DNA of 55,577 nucleotides, from positions 1 to 55,577 of the forward strand of contig JABDAY010000007.1 of assembly GCA_013288895.1 (NCBI GenBank). Direction: 5' to 3'. Shown piece after piece: positions 43,653-52,739 of the stretch. Source of the DNA: Chlamydiota bacterium. GTDB taxonomy: Bacteria; Chlamydiota; Chlamydiia; Chlamydiales; Rhabdochlamydiaceae. The position numbers and the translations under genes were made by a program. Under the pieces are notes generated by a model that was given only the letters and a program-made list of their open reading frames with translations, was not told the origin of the DNA and ran no database searches. The number at the start of each line of letters is the position of its first letter. The first letter of the stretch is position 1.

Positions 43653-45172
43653 TCATCCTCGATTTCGGGTCGCAATATACCCATTTGATTGCCAGACGCA
43701 TTCGCGAGATGAACGTCCTCACAGAAATTCACCCGCCAAATATCACGGCTCTCCCCTCTGGAACAAAAGGATTGATCTTATCAGGAGGACCTTCATCTGT
43801 CCATGAGAACACTTTTGGCTTTTCTTCCGATCTTCTAGATCCAACTCTCCCTATTTTAGGAATTTGCTTTGGCATGCAGCTCATGAATGTCATCCATCAT
43901 GGGAAAGTGGAATCTTTGGGAAAAGGTGAGTATGGAAAACAAAAACTTTTTCCCTCTTTGACATCACCTCTTTTTAAAGGCTTGGAAAACGAGGAGGTTG
44001 TCTGGATGAGCCATCAAGACAGCATTAAAGAGCTCGCCGCCTGTTATCAGCCCATTGCACAAAGCGAAAGTGGCCTCCTTGCTGCTTTTCAACATAAAGA
44101 GCACCCCCATTTTGCCGTTCAATTTCACCCTGAGGTTACCCACACATTGAAAGGAGATCAAATCCTCAAAAATTTCATCACTCTTTGCGCGTGCAAAGGA
44201 GAGTGGACCCTTGAACACCATCTTAGCACGATGAAAGAGGAGATCCGAGAGAAGGTTCAGCAAGGAAAAGTGATCTCTCTTGTCAGTGGAGGGGTCGATT
44301 CGACAGCAGCTACCCTTCTTTGTACGCAAGCTCTCAGTCCCTCCCAGGTTTATCCTTTGCACGTTGATACAGGCTTGATGAGAGAAAACGAGAGCCAAAG
44401 CGTCAAAGATCTTCTAAACATTGAAAATTTAACTCTCGTCGATGCATCACATGAGTTTCTCACAGCTTTAAAAGGGGTCACAGACGCTGAAAAAAAACGT
44501 CACATTATCGGCGATCTTTTCATCCATATTTTAAATCGTGAGATTGAAAAGTTGAATCTCGATGAGGACAAAACTTTTATCTGCCAAGGAACCCTTTATA
44601 CTGATTTGATTGAAAGTGGACGGGGCTGCGGAAACAATGCTGCAGTGATTAAAAGCCATCATAATGTTAATGCCCCCATCGTTGAAAAGAAAAGGAGGGA
44701 AGGATTAATCGTCGAGCCAAATAGACTCCTTTTTAAAGATGAAGTCAGGCAGCTTTGCAAAGTTCTCGGCCTTCCTAAAAAGCTGGTCTGGAGACACCCT
44801 TTCCCTGGGCCAGGCCTTGCGATCCGCATTCTCGGAGAGGTGACTTCTGACCGCGTGAAGACCCTTCAACAAGCGGACCAGATCTATCTCGAAGAGATCG
44901 AAAAACACGGGCTATACGACCACATTTGGCAAGCCTTCGCACTTTTCTTACCTATCACTACAGTCGGAGTCATGGGCGATCAGCGCCGTACCGGAAATGT
45001 CATTGCGCTACGTGCTGTGACAAGTTCCGACGGAATGACCGCAGATTTCTATTCCTTCTCCCCCGAATTCTTAAGCCGCGTCAGCACACGGATCATCAAC
45101 GAAGTCCCAACCATCGCCCGCGTCGTCTACGACATCACCTCAAAACCCCCCGGCACCATCGAATGGGAATAG
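43640..45172 (+). CDS. guaA: GMP synthase (glutamine-hydrolysing)
   Basis: Converts XMP, glutamine and ATP to GMP. The 510-aa protein has the N-terminal class I glutamine amidotransferase (VILDFGSQYTHLIARRIRE, the Cys nucleophile in GICFGMQLM, and VQFHPEVTHT). It is followed by the ATP-pyrophosphatase domain (ISLVSGGVDSTAATLL P-loop, VDTGLMRENE) and the dimerisation domain (HPFPGPGLAIRILGE), ending in the typical KPPGTIEWE. AGGAG six bases before the ATG supports the start. It is co-transcribed with guaB, which it overlaps by 13 bases. After the stop, ACCTC-TAGC-GAGGT (45173-45186) and CCCCT-GGCGA-AGGGG (45201-45215) form two short stems. Confidence 0.97.
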   Translation: MERIVILDFGSQYTHLIARRIREMNVLTEIHPPNITALPSGTKGLILSGGPSSVHENTFGFSSDLLDPTLPILGICFGMQLMNVIHHGKVESLGKGEYGKQKLFPSLTSPLFKGLENEEVVWMSHQDSIKELAACYQPIAQSESGLLAAFQHKEHPHFAVQFHPEVTHTLKGDQILKNFITLCACKGEWTLEHHLSTMKEEIREKVQQGKVISLVSGGVDSTAATLLCTQALSPSQVYPLHVDTGLMRENESQSVKDLLNIENLTLVDASHEFLTALKGVTDAEKKRHIIGDLFIHILNREIEKLNLDEDKTFICQGTLYTDLIESGRGCGNNAAVIKSHHNVNAPIVEKKRREGLIVEPNRLLFKDEVRQLCKVLGLPKKLVWRHPFPGPGLAIRILGEVTSDRVKTLQQADQIYLEEIEKHGLYDHIWQAFALFLPITTVGVMGDQRRTGNVIALRAVTSSDGMTADFYSFSPEFLSRVSTRIINEVPTIARVVYDITSKPPGTIEWE

Positions 45173-45215
45173 ACCTCTAGCGAGGTAACGCGAAGAGGGC
45201 CCCCTGGCGAAGGGG
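45173..45215 (+). terminator. two short stems after guaA
   Basis: ACCTC-TAGC-GAGGT (45173-45186) and CCCCT-GGCGA-AGGGG (45201-45215) form two short stems directly after the guaA stop. There is no long T-run, so termination is possible but not certain. Confidence 0.35.
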
Positions 45216-45219
45216 AATG

Positions 45220-45435
45220 TCATTTAAAAGAATAGTTAAATTCATTTAAGATTTCTTTGGCTAAATTTCGCATCTTCTCCCAATCAGCAGAAAGTATAAA
45301 TTCTTCAAGAGAGATATGCGCTTCGGCAGCTTCGGAAACCGCTCCATAAGAAACGAATGAAAAGCTTAAACATGGAAACAAGCTATCATTGCTTCTCTTT
45401 TTTCTGCAACTTTTTGTTAAGGGGCAACTTTTCAA
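45220..45435 (-). pseudogene. possible short ORF or gene remnant
   Basis: A 71-codon frame on the minus strand. The second half (VSEAAEAHISLEEFILSADW, ending EILNEFNYSFK) has protein-like composition, but the first half does not, and it begins with TTG and lacks a ribosome site. It lies in the 400-base region between guaA and the cyclase that also holds hairpin copy 4. It may be the tail of a decayed gene. I give it low weight and recognise no family. Confidence 0.25.
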
Positions 45436-45441
45436 GAGGAA

Positions 45442-45529
45442 GATCGGTTACGCATACGGTTACGGTTACGGTTACGCGGGGAGGTTCAGAAAGTCGTAAC
45501 CGTAACCGTATGCGTATGCGTAACCGATC
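45442..45529. repeat. hexamer hairpin repeat, copy 4 (GGTTAC type)
   Basis: Left arm 45442-45476 is GATC, GGTTAC, GCATAC, then three GGTTAC units and G. Right arm 45495-45529 is the reverse complement of GATC, GGTTAC, GCATAC, GCATAC, two GGTTAC and G. The layout equals copies 1-3 with GC replaced by TT inside each unit on one strand and AA on the other. A long T/C run follows (TCTTTTTTCTTTCTTTC). It lies 43 bases before the cyclase start. Confidence 0.9.
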
Positions 45530-45572
45530 TTTTTTCTTTCTTTCTCCCCATCATCCTGATATTTTCGGGATT

Positions 45573-46970
45573 ATGAATTTAAGGACACGGTTGTTTTTAC
45601 ATGTGGGGATTATTCTGCTGATTGTCAGCGGGCTCTCGTTTGGCCTGACAAATTATCTAATTAAAAAAGATATCGCAGAAGCAGGAGATCAGATCAGAAA
45701 AGTTGTAAATAGAGAAGAAGAGAGGGTCTATCAGATGTTCTCTATTGTCATTGAACAAGACTTTGATCACATCAAAAGCTCTCCGGAAAAATTGGTGGAT
45801 TTACTCAGGGATATTTCGAAGATTGTGCAAAAAGATGTAGTCTTTATTAACGATGGAAAAGGGGTTTATGCCTTTGATGAGACAGGAAAACAATTTAATC
45901 TCTCATTAACAGGGTTGGACATCTCCTCACTCAAAGAGGAGATGGGAAAGGTGGAATGGAAAGGAAAGACTTATAACTATCTTAAATATCCCGTCACAGC
46001 AGGATGGGACGGTACCCTCTTTATTTTATCCTCGGCAGATCAATCCTTCTCAATTATCCCTATCTTAGATAAGGTGGGCGATAAAATTGTCACGGAGATG
46101 TCGACAAATCTTCTCCTTATTACACTAGGCGTCTTTTGCTTTGCTCTCCTCTTTCTTTCAAGGGTCTCAAAAAGAATCACCACACCCGTCGCCATTTTAG
46201 CAAAAGCTACCGAAAATTTGGAAAAAGGAAAACTTGAGGGGATTGTCTTACCTAATTTAAAGGGACACCATGATGAAATAGCCACCTTATCACACGGCTT
46301 TGAAAAAATGATAGTTGCTCTAAAAGACCGGGAGAAAATCCGGGGAGTGTTGAATAAAGTTGTCTCCAAAGAGATCGCCGCTGAGATCTTAAACAGCAAA
46401 ATTGAGCTGGGGGGTGAAGAGAGGCTTGTGACTGTTTTATTTAGCGATATCCGCGGCTTTACAAAAATGACAGAAAAAATGCCCCCTAGAAAAGTCATCG
46501 AGATGATGAACGCCTATTTTACACGCATGTGCGAGATCATTGACAGCCATGAAGGGGTTGTCGATAAATTTGTCGGAGATGAGATCATGGCCCTTTATGG
46601 CGCTCCCCTAGCAAGAACAGATCACGCAAACAAAGCGATATTAACGGCTCTGCTCATGCTTAAATCTGCCGGATTGCCCATTGGAATAGGAATCCATACG
46701 GGAAACATGGTTGCCGGTAACGTCGGCTCAGAAAACAGATTAAACTATACAGTCCTCGGCGCAAATGTCAATTTGGCGGCTCGCCTTTGCTCTGCTGCCA
46801 TGCCAGGTCAACTATTAATCTCTGAGGCAACGCTAAATGCTCCTCACGTCAGAGAGTCGTTTGACTTTAAAGAACTCCCTCCTATAACGTTAAAGGGATT
46901 TGAAAAACCCGTTACGGTCTATGAAATTATTTCTGTTATTAGTTCTAGCAACCCTACCACTACTGGCTGA
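45573..46970 (+). CDS. membrane-bound class III adenylate/guanylate cyclase with HAMP domain
   Basis: Makes a cyclic nucleotide from ATP or GTP in response to a periplasmic signal. The ATG at 45573 (MNLRTRLFLHVGIILLIVSG) opens a first membrane helix; the longer upstream frame runs through hairpin copy 4. There is a periplasmic sensor at about 30-185, a second helix at about 186-205, HAMP at about 206-258 and the cyclase domain at about 285-455. Metal-binding Asp residues are in FSDIRGF and VGDEIMA; the base-contacting Lys is in DKFVGDE; the transition-state Asn and Arg are in NVNLAARL. In LGANVN the Asp usually contacting adenine is Ala, so base specificity is doubtful. The porin gene overlaps the 3' end by 50 bases. 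Confidence 0.9.
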   Translation: MNLRTRLFLHVGIILLIVSGLSFGLTNYLIKKDIAEAGDQIRKVVNREEERVYQMFSIVIEQDFDHIKSSPEKLVDLLRDISKIVQKDVVFINDGKGVYAFDETGKQFNLSLTGLDISSLKEEMGKVEWKGKTYNYLKYPVTAGWDGTLFILSSADQSFSIIPILDKVGDKIVTEMSTNLLLITLGVFCFALLFLSRVSKRITTPVAILAKATENLEKGKLEGIVLPNLKGHHDEIATLSHGFEKMIVALKDREKIRGVLNKVVSKEIAAEILNSKIELGGEERLVTVLFSDIRGFTKMTEKMPPRKVIEMMNAYFTRMCEIIDSHEGVVDKFVGDEIMALYGAPLARTDHANKAILTALLMLKSAGLPIGIGIHTGNMVAGNVGSENRLNYTVLGANVNLAARLCSAAMPGQLLISEATLNAPHVRESFDFKELPPITLKGFEKPVTVYEIISVISSSNPTTTG

Positions 46971-48132
46971 TGATGCCGACATCATCCCCATGGCCTCTAA
47001 GCCTATTCCCTTGGGGCTTACAGGCAATTGGAATGATGTTAGAGAAAAATTACGAGATAATGGTGTGAATTTTACAGGATCTTATGTTAACGATCTACTA
47101 GGCAATCCTGTAGGGGGAACCTCTCATGGCTTTACAAATGCAGGATCGTTTGGTGCAGAACTAGAACTTGAATTTGGAAAATTCTCTCCGCTGCAAGGCC
47201 TCCTCTTTTTTACTTCTTTTGTTTACAGAAGTGGATCAAGTCTTTCCAAGAAAGACATTGGAAATGTATTTCCTGTGCAACAAGTCTATGGGAGCGAGAC
47301 TTATAGGCTAAACGAACTTTATTTCAAGCAGATCCTCTTTGACGAGCGATTATTTTTAAAAGCTGGAAGACTTAACGGGGGAAACGATTTTTTAACATCT
47401 CCCCTATATTACTTATACGTCTCCAATGCTTATGACGGTAATCCCATTAGCATTTTCTTTAATGTTCCTTTTACCGCGTACCCCAATGCTACTTGGGGTG
47501 CTTATATCGCTGGAAAACCTCTAAAAAACTTTCTTATTAGAGTTGCGGCCTATACTTGTAATACGCATGCCATCAGTTCTAACGACTGCCATGGGGCAAA
47601 TTTCACGTTTGATAACCCTCAAGGAGTGTTGTATATTAATGAATGGGTCTACGAACCCAATTTTTCCCTCGAGGGACACTACAAATTTGGATGGTATATC
47701 GTATCAAAGGCGCTACCCACTTATCTAAATGGGGAGGCAAGTTGTAATTGGGGCTACTATTTTCTTCTAGACCAAACAATCGCAAAAGGGATCACCCCCT
47801 TCGTCTGCCTTCTTTTTGCCCCTAAAAATAGAAACCAGTTCCCTTTCTTTACAACGGCCGGCATTGTTTTCAAAATCATTCCATGTAGACCCAATGACTC
47901 GATTGATTTAGGCTTTTGCTATGGGCATTACTCAACAGACTTGCGCCATGAACAACGGATGACCCACTTTAAACCCCAAAACTTTGAAGCTGGAATAGAG
48001 CTAAACTACTGGTGGCAACCCACCCCCTGGCTCGCGATCACCCCTGACATCCAATACGTCATCAATCCCAGCGGCTACGGCACCATCAAAAACGCGCTGG
48101 TCCTCGGCGCCCAAATCGGCATCACCCTTTAA
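46921..48132 (+). CDS. OprB-family carbohydrate-selective porin
   Basis: Outer-membrane beta-barrel of about 403 aa, the OprB type that admits sugars. The ATG at 46921 gives a clean signal peptide (KLFLLLVLATLPLLA before DDADI); the frame upstream opens with a TTG. Family features are LGLTGNWNDVREKLRDNGVN, the motif NELYFKQILFDERLFLKAG, and alternating hydrophobic strands to the end (ALVLGAQIGITL). The first part lies inside the end of the cyclase gene (50-base overlap). It is convergent with the MFS sugar porter (11-base overlap). Porin plus sugar porter suggests one uptake route across both membranes, though the sugar is unknown. Confidence 0.85.
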   Translation: MKLFLLLVLATLPLLADDADIIPMASKPIPLGLTGNWNDVREKLRDNGVNFTGSYVNDLLGNPVGGTSHGFTNAGSFGAELELEFGKFSPLQGLLFFTSFVYRSGSSLSKKDIGNVFPVQQVYGSETYRLNELYFKQILFDERLFLKAGRLNGGNDFLTSPLYYLYVSNAYDGNPISIFFNVPFTAYPNATWGAYIAGKPLKNFLIRVAAYTCNTHAISSNDCHGANFTFDNPQGVLYINEWVYEPNFSLEGHYKFGWYIVSKALPTYLNGEASCNWGYYFLLDQTIAKGITPFVCLLFAPKNRNQFPFFTTAGIVFKIIPCRPNDSIDLGFCYGHYSTDLRHEQRMTHFKPQNFEAGIELNYWWQPTPWLAITPDIQYVINPSGYGTIKNALVLGAQIGITL

Positions 48133-49456
48133 TTTTTTTGGTTTTGAGCCAGCGGATCTGGATTTGCTCGAGGGTGAAGCCGCGGGTTTCAGGGACCATG
48201 AAGTAGGCAAAGAGCCAAGCTACAATGGTGATGGCACCATAGAGAGCAAAGGTGCCGCTTTTACCGAGGAATTGGATGAGGGTAAGAAAAGTGAAAGCAA
48301 CGATCATGTTGGAACCCCAATTTGCAACGGTGGCAAGACTCATCGCCTTTCCTCGAATCTTTAAGGGATAGATTTCTGAGATGAGGAGCCAAAAAATGGG
48401 CCCGAGGCTGATTGCAAAACAAGCCACATAGAACATCAAGCTAAAAACTGTGATCCATGGGCCTGAGTGCAAAGAAAGAGCGCCCAAACTAAAGACCATT
48501 CCCGCAAGGCCTACAAGAAGAAGGGGGCGCCTTCCCACTTTGTCCAAAAGCCAAAGAGCGATAATCGTTGCAAGAACGTTGACAACGCCCACGCCCACGG
48601 TAGCAAGAATGGCTGCCTTGTCAGATACAAAGCCTGCAAGTTGAAAAATCTGAGGAGCGTAATAGATCACCGTGTTAATCCCAGTGACTTGCTGAAAAAT
48701 GGCAAGCCCGATTCCAATAACCATTGCTCTTTTAACCCAGGGATTCATTGCAGTTTTCATTTTTTGAGTTCTGAGTTTTAGCCCCTGTTTTATTTCTTTT
48801 AATTCAATACGAGCGCGTTTATCTCCATGCATGTGTTTTAAGGTATTTAGAGCACACTCTTCATGGCCATTTTTAATCATCCACCTCGGACTTTCAGGCA
48901 AAAATAGCATGCCGGCAAAAAGAGCTGTTCCAGGAAAAGCCGCAAGCCCTACCATCCAACGCCATCCCCCCGTTTCAGCAAATGCATAATCTACAAGATA
49001 GGAAACAACAATTCCAATAGTCACAGCAAGCTGGCTAAGTGAAACAAGGCGTCCCCTGATATAAGCAGGCGAAATCTCCGCAATATAAAGAGGCGAGATC
49101 ATAGAAGCACTGCCAATGCCAAGTCCTATAAGAATCCTTCCTAGGCCAAACCAAATCATATCAGTTGCAAAGGCACAGAGAAGGGCAGCTATTGTAAAGA
49201 CCGCTGCCGTCACAATCAAGAGGCGCCGCCTTCCAAATTTATCAGAAAAGTAACCGGCAAATGCTGCCCCAATGACTGCACCTAAAAGCACTGCGCTAAT
49301 GATAAGCTCCACTTGCGTGTTCGAAAGAGCAAAATCCCTTTTAATAAATAAAATAGCCCCGGAGATCACTCCAGTATCATACCCAAAGAGCAACCCGCCC
49401 AAAGCCGTGATCGCTGCTGCAATATAAACGTAATATTTTCTCAAATTTCCGTGCAT
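48122..49456 (-). CDS. MFS sugar porter (SP family)
   Basis: Inner-membrane proton-linked sugar symporter, 444 aa with twelve membrane helices. Family motifs are GGLLFGYDTGVISGA in helix 1, GYFSDKFGRRRLL after helix 2, PESPRWMI before the central loop, QQVTGINTVIYYAPQI in helix 7, LLDKVGRRPLLL after helix 8, and PETRGFTLEQI at the C-terminus. These match bacterial xylose, arabinose and galactose transporters such as XylE and AraE; the exact sugar cannot be told. The ribosome site before the ATG at 49456 is weak. It is convergent with the OprB-type porin. Confidence 0.95.
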   Translation of the reverse strand: MHGNLRKYYVYIAAAITALGGLLFGYDTGVISGAILFIKRDFALSNTQVELIISAVLLGAVIGAAFAGYFSDKFGRRRLLIVTAAVFTIAALLCAFATDMIWFGLGRILIGLGIGSASMISPLYIAEISPAYIRGRLVSLSQLAVTIGIVVSYLVDYAFAETGGWRWMVGLAAFPGTALFAGMLFLPESPRWMIKNGHEECALNTLKHMHGDKRARIELKEIKQGLKLRTQKMKTAMNPWVKRAMVIGIGLAIFQQVTGINTVIYYAPQIFQLAGFVSDKAAILATVGVGVVNVLATIIALWLLDKVGRRPLLLVGLAGMVFSLGALSLHSGPWITVFSLMFYVACFAISLGPIFWLLISEIYPLKIRGKAMSLATVANWGSNMIVAFTFLTLIQFLGKSGTFALYGAITIVAWLFAYFMVPETRGFTLEQIQIRWLKTKKIKG

Positions 49457-49518
49457 ATTAAATCAGGCTACAGTATTTAAGGATTTATCAAAAAGACAAT
49501 TTGGTTGCGGCAGAGTAT

Positions 49519-49794
49519 ATGGGAACAAACTTAGAGAAAGAACTAGAGGCGTTGATCAGAGAGAAGGATAAACTAAAGAAGCGGCGCCCCACGCTATACC
49601 AGAAAATCATCAGTGGATCACCCATTTACAGCGCTAAGGCAGATAAAAAATTAACCATGCTCAATGTAGAGGTCTTAAATCTAACAAAGAGTATTAAACA
49701 AAAAAGGACCCAAATCCGCCTATCAAAAAAGCAAAGCAAAAAACCCTCTCAAATCTGGAAATTCTTCGAATCCTTCGACTTCTCCAAGAAATAG
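49519..49794 (+). CDS. small basic coiled-coil protein
   Basis: A 91-aa protein starting at the ATG at 49519 (MGTNLEKELEALIREKDKLK); an in-frame TTG lies six codons upstream. It is very rich in Lys and Leu with heptad-like spacing over residues 4-25 and 42-75 (KKLTMLNVEVLNLTKSIKQK), so a helical hairpin or coiled coil is likely. It is highly basic at the end. No signal peptide, no membrane segment and no family was recognised. The ribosome site is weak, so there is some doubt that it is translated. It is divergent from the sugar porter and ends 73 bases from the convergent autotransporter; that gap is A/T-rich with nothing else visible. Confidence 0.6.
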   Translation: MGTNLEKELEALIREKDKLKKRRPTLYQKIISGSPIYSAKADKKLTMLNVEVLNLTKSIKQKRTQIRLSKKQSKKPSQIWKFFESFDFSKK

Positions 49795-49867
49795 CTTATT
49801 ACTGCAAAATGGGTCTTTTCGTCCTTAATAGAAATTTTTGTAAATATATACAAAAACCTTCTGAGTT

Positions 49868-52630
49868 TTAAAAATTGTAGGCGAGACGAAGGTCTCCTTT
49901 TTGGGTGGCGATGTAGTGGTTGACCTCTGCGCTGTAGCGTAGCACCAGAGAAAGTCCTCCGTCAAAGAGGAATGCTAGGTCAATGCCGGGAACGAAAAGT
50001 GTGATCGGTTTATTAAACGTTCTTACGGCAAAATGGCCCCCCTCGCCTGCCAGGGCTGCATCATAGTGCTTGGTTTGGAGGTAGGCTTCATTGACACAGC
50101 TCACCCAAACTATTGGGGCAAAGCAGCCGCAATCGCCTATGCTAAAACTTCTAGAAAAACCCAGGCCAAGTTGAGATCTGAGCATGTTAGAATTCCTTGT
50201 TTTGACAACTAAATCAAGGCTGTCTGCTCCATGCTCTCTAAACCCTCTTTGCTGCAAGAACAAATAGTCTAGGTTTACAAAAGGTTCGATGGAATACTTG
50301 GGACAATTACAACCCACAATAAAATCTGTGCCGCCGCCCAGGTGAACCGTAAAGTCGTAGCCTACTTTGCTGTGCTTAGCCACACGATCGATGGTTCCAA
50401 ATTGAATATTGCGAGAGGCATTGTAAGAGTTTATTCCGCCTACCAATGCGAGATCTACGAAAAAGCTTTCTTTGATCCAGTCTGAATAGACCCCAAAGTA
50501 ACCACCGTTAACATCTCCATGGCCCCTATGATGTTTCCATTTGATATGGTTGTGGTTGTAGCCACCTCCAACACCCGCAACTATCCCATTGCAAAATGTA
50601 TAATCAGCTCCCATAAGAACACCCTCTACATCGGTATAGAATCCCACTTGTTCGCCTATCCTGTCTTGTTCCATGTAATAGCCAAAAGGCTCCAGCCACA
50701 CGTTGAGTTGTTTGCACTCCTGAGTGCGGTTCTTTGTGGGTACGGGATCCTCAAAAAGTCTTGTGACAAAAGACCTAAACGAGTCTGTCGATTCTTCCTC
50801 ATCACACGGCTCATCAATATGAGCAGGGTGATTTGTAGATAGACGATGGGTAAAGATCGATGAAACCAAGCTGCTGGTATTTGCATTTAAAAGATCAAAA
50901 GCTCCAAAGATCGCTGGATGGAGCTGATCTAGAGCGCTTGTTGGATCAGATAAACCGCTCAGAACTACCGCTACGTTTGTTAGGTCAGTGACTAAGTTGT
51001 AGGAGAGGCCTACGAGGTATGCCGCAACTTGCTGCGGGTTATGATGGTTAACGGGACCTCCAAATATAAGCCCCCCTGTTTCGATTGTTAAAATCACGCT
51101 GTCTCCCACATATGCAACTGAAAATTGCACTGTCGGATTGGCACTGAAAGAAGAGGCAAACCCACCGTTTAGGGTTCCGGCTGTTAAAATCGTATACTTA
51201 GTTCCTACATCGTAAATGCCGCCTGCTGGGACAACTTCCAAGACACCGCCAAGTGTTGCTGCTCCTGTGACAGTAATAAAATCGGTGCCACCTTGAGGAT
51301 CGATTTTATCTATGAGTGTTCCTGTTTGCGTGTATGTTCCATAGACAGGAGTTCCAAAACTATTTCCAGGAGCCACAGTTCCGCTGTTTGATACAGCACC
51401 CGCTCTCAAATTTCCCGTAAGAAATCCCCCCTGACTTACAGTGACATCTCCTACAGTTCCGGTCCCTGTTAACGTGCCTCCAGATCCGATTGTAGTTGCA
51501 GAAGTTATAGCTCCGGAAACACTCAATGTTCCACTATTAATAGTCGTTGCGCCGCTATAATTGTTTGCATGATTGAGGATCACCGTACCCCCTCCTAAGG
51601 AATCGTTAATGTTTAAGGGATTTGCACCGGAAATGAGACCGCTTAGAGTTAACGTTTGACCGTGTGGATCAATTGAGGTCAGTCCCGGACCGGTTAAGCT
51701 AATTGCGTTGGAGAGTGTTACGGGGTTCGTTTGAGACTGCAATGTGCCTGTATCCATTTGAATAGTACCTCCACCGGCAAAAGCATTGGCTGACACAAAT
51801 ACAACAGTAATTCCATTTTTAATAATTGTTGTGCCTGCTAATGAACTCGCCACTGAAGGAGAGAGAGAGAGGGTCCCTCCCGTTCCGGAAGAATTAATGA
51901 TAGTGAGAGTTTGACTGGAGCTTGAGGTGAGCACCCCTCCTAGAGTTAGACCAAAACCCTTTGTGTCAATCGTGGCATTTCCGGATAACGTGATTGGGTT
52001 GGGCACACTAAGTCCAGTGATGGTTGGTTGGAGTGTCGTGCCTGTGTCCATGGTGAGAAGGGCAGAGGTTCCCCCCAAACTGCCGTTATTACCTATGCCA
52101 AGTGTTCCAGTCTGCAAAGTTGTTCCCCCTGTGTAACTGTTAGCAGTAGGAAAAAGTATACGGCCAGATCCCGGTGTTGCCTCTACAATAACACTACCCC
52201 CGCTTATGCCTGCCGAGGAAAGGGTATCTTCAATTGTACAGTCTGCAGAAGAGCTTGAGTCAATAACTATTGAGGGTGCTGCAATTATAGGCGCATCGAT
52301 TGTATGGCCTGTTGCTGTCGAAGAAAAAGAAATCCCCCCGCAGCTAATAGAACCTGCTCCCGCTGCATTAATTGCGTAGGATGTAGTACCATTAAACATC
52401 ATACTTTCGGCAGTCTCAGCGGCACTGAGGCCTATGGTTATCATAGTCTCTGGAGCAATTGTAGGGAAGATGGCGGGTTTAACATTAGAAGGCAAACCAT
52501 TAGTCCAGTTTCCAGATCCGGTCCACATTCCCCCACCACCGACATTCCACGATGTTTGACCAAACACAACCTGCAACGAGAGAATGCAGATCAGGCTTAA
52601 GCCAATTTTTCCAAGTCTTTTAGTATCCAT
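49868..52630 (-). CDS. autotransporter protein with PATR-type beta-strand repeats
   Basis: Outer-membrane type V secreted protein of 920 aa. The ATG at 52630 follows AGGTG and starts a signal peptide (IGLSLICILSLQVVFG). The passenger (about 25-640) is rich in Gly, Thr and Ser and has autotransporter-associated beta-strand repeats, such as SYTGGTTLQTGTLGIGNNGS and NYSGATTINSGTLSVSGAI. The C-terminal ~270 residues form the barrel (LEPFGYYMEQDRIGEQVGF onward) and end in Phe (LRLAYNF), as barrel proteins do. It differs from chlamydial Pmp proteins, as I see no run of GGAI and FxxN repeats. It may serve adhesion or surface variation, but the role is unknown. It is divergent from the kinase gene, with 109 bases between starts. 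Confidence 0.9.
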   Translation of the reverse strand: MDTKRLGKIGLSLICILSLQVVFGQTSWNVGGGGMWTGSGNWTNGLPSNVKPAIFPTIAPETMITIGLSAAETAESMMFNGTTSYAINAAGAGSISCGGISFSSTATGHTIDAPIIAAPSIVIDSSSSADCTIEDTLSSAGISGGSVIVEATPGSGRILFPTANSYTGGTTLQTGTLGIGNNGSLGGTSALLTMDTGTTLQPTITGLSVPNPITLSGNATIDTKGFGLTLGGVLTSSSSQTLTIINSSGTGGTLSLSPSVASSLAGTTIIKNGITVVFVSANAFAGGGTIQMDTGTLQSQTNPVTLSNAISLTGPGLTSIDPHGQTLTLSGLISGANPLNINDSLGGGTVILNHANNYSGATTINSGTLSVSGAITSATTIGSGGTLTGTGTVGDVTVSQGGFLTGNLRAGAVSNSGTVAPGNSFGTPVYGTYTQTGTLIDKIDPQGGTDFITVTGAATLGGVLEVVPAGGIYDVGTKYTILTAGTLNGGFASSFSANPTVQFSVAYVGDSVILTIETGGLIFGGPVNHHNPQQVAAYLVGLSYNLVTDLTNVAVVLSGLSDPTSALDQLHPAIFGAFDLLNANTSSLVSSIFTHRLSTNHPAHIDEPCDEEESTDSFRSFVTRLFEDPVPTKNRTQECKQLNVWLEPFGYYMEQDRIGEQVGFYTDVEGVLMGADYTFCNGIVAGVGGGYNHNHIKWKHHRGHGDVNGGYFGVYSDWIKESFFVDLALVGGINSYNASRNIQFGTIDRVAKHSKVGYDFTVHLGGGTDFIVGCNCPKYSIEPFVNLDYLFLQQRGFREHGADSLDLVVKTRNSNMLRSQLGLGFSRSFSIGDCGCFAPIVWVSCVNEAYLQTKHYDAALAGEGGHFAVRTFNKPITLFVPGIDLAFLFDGGLSLVLRYSAEVNHYIATQKGDLRLAYNF

Positions 52631-52739
52631 GTGCACCTATATAAATCTTTATATCCTTTTCCCAGTTTTTAAGATTGAGGTCAAAGGGATTCTTATTCCG
52701 CGTGCATATTTAATCACACACCTGTATTTTGGGGATGTT

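Noticed and set aside
45173..45215. tRNA-like structure after guaA
   Set aside because: Only two 5-bp stems are present; there is no acceptor stem, anticodon arm or TTC loop.
45357..45572. Upstream extension of the cyclase through hairpin copy 4
   Set aside because: The extension reads as Thr-Val and Arg-Asn repeats from the hairpin; the ATG at 45573 begins a normal membrane helix. It is kept only as a note on the element.
49868..52630. Chlamydial Pmp family assignment for the autotransporter
   Set aside because: I could not see the GGAI and FxxN repeat sets that define Pmp proteins; the repeats are of the general beta-strand autotransporter kind.
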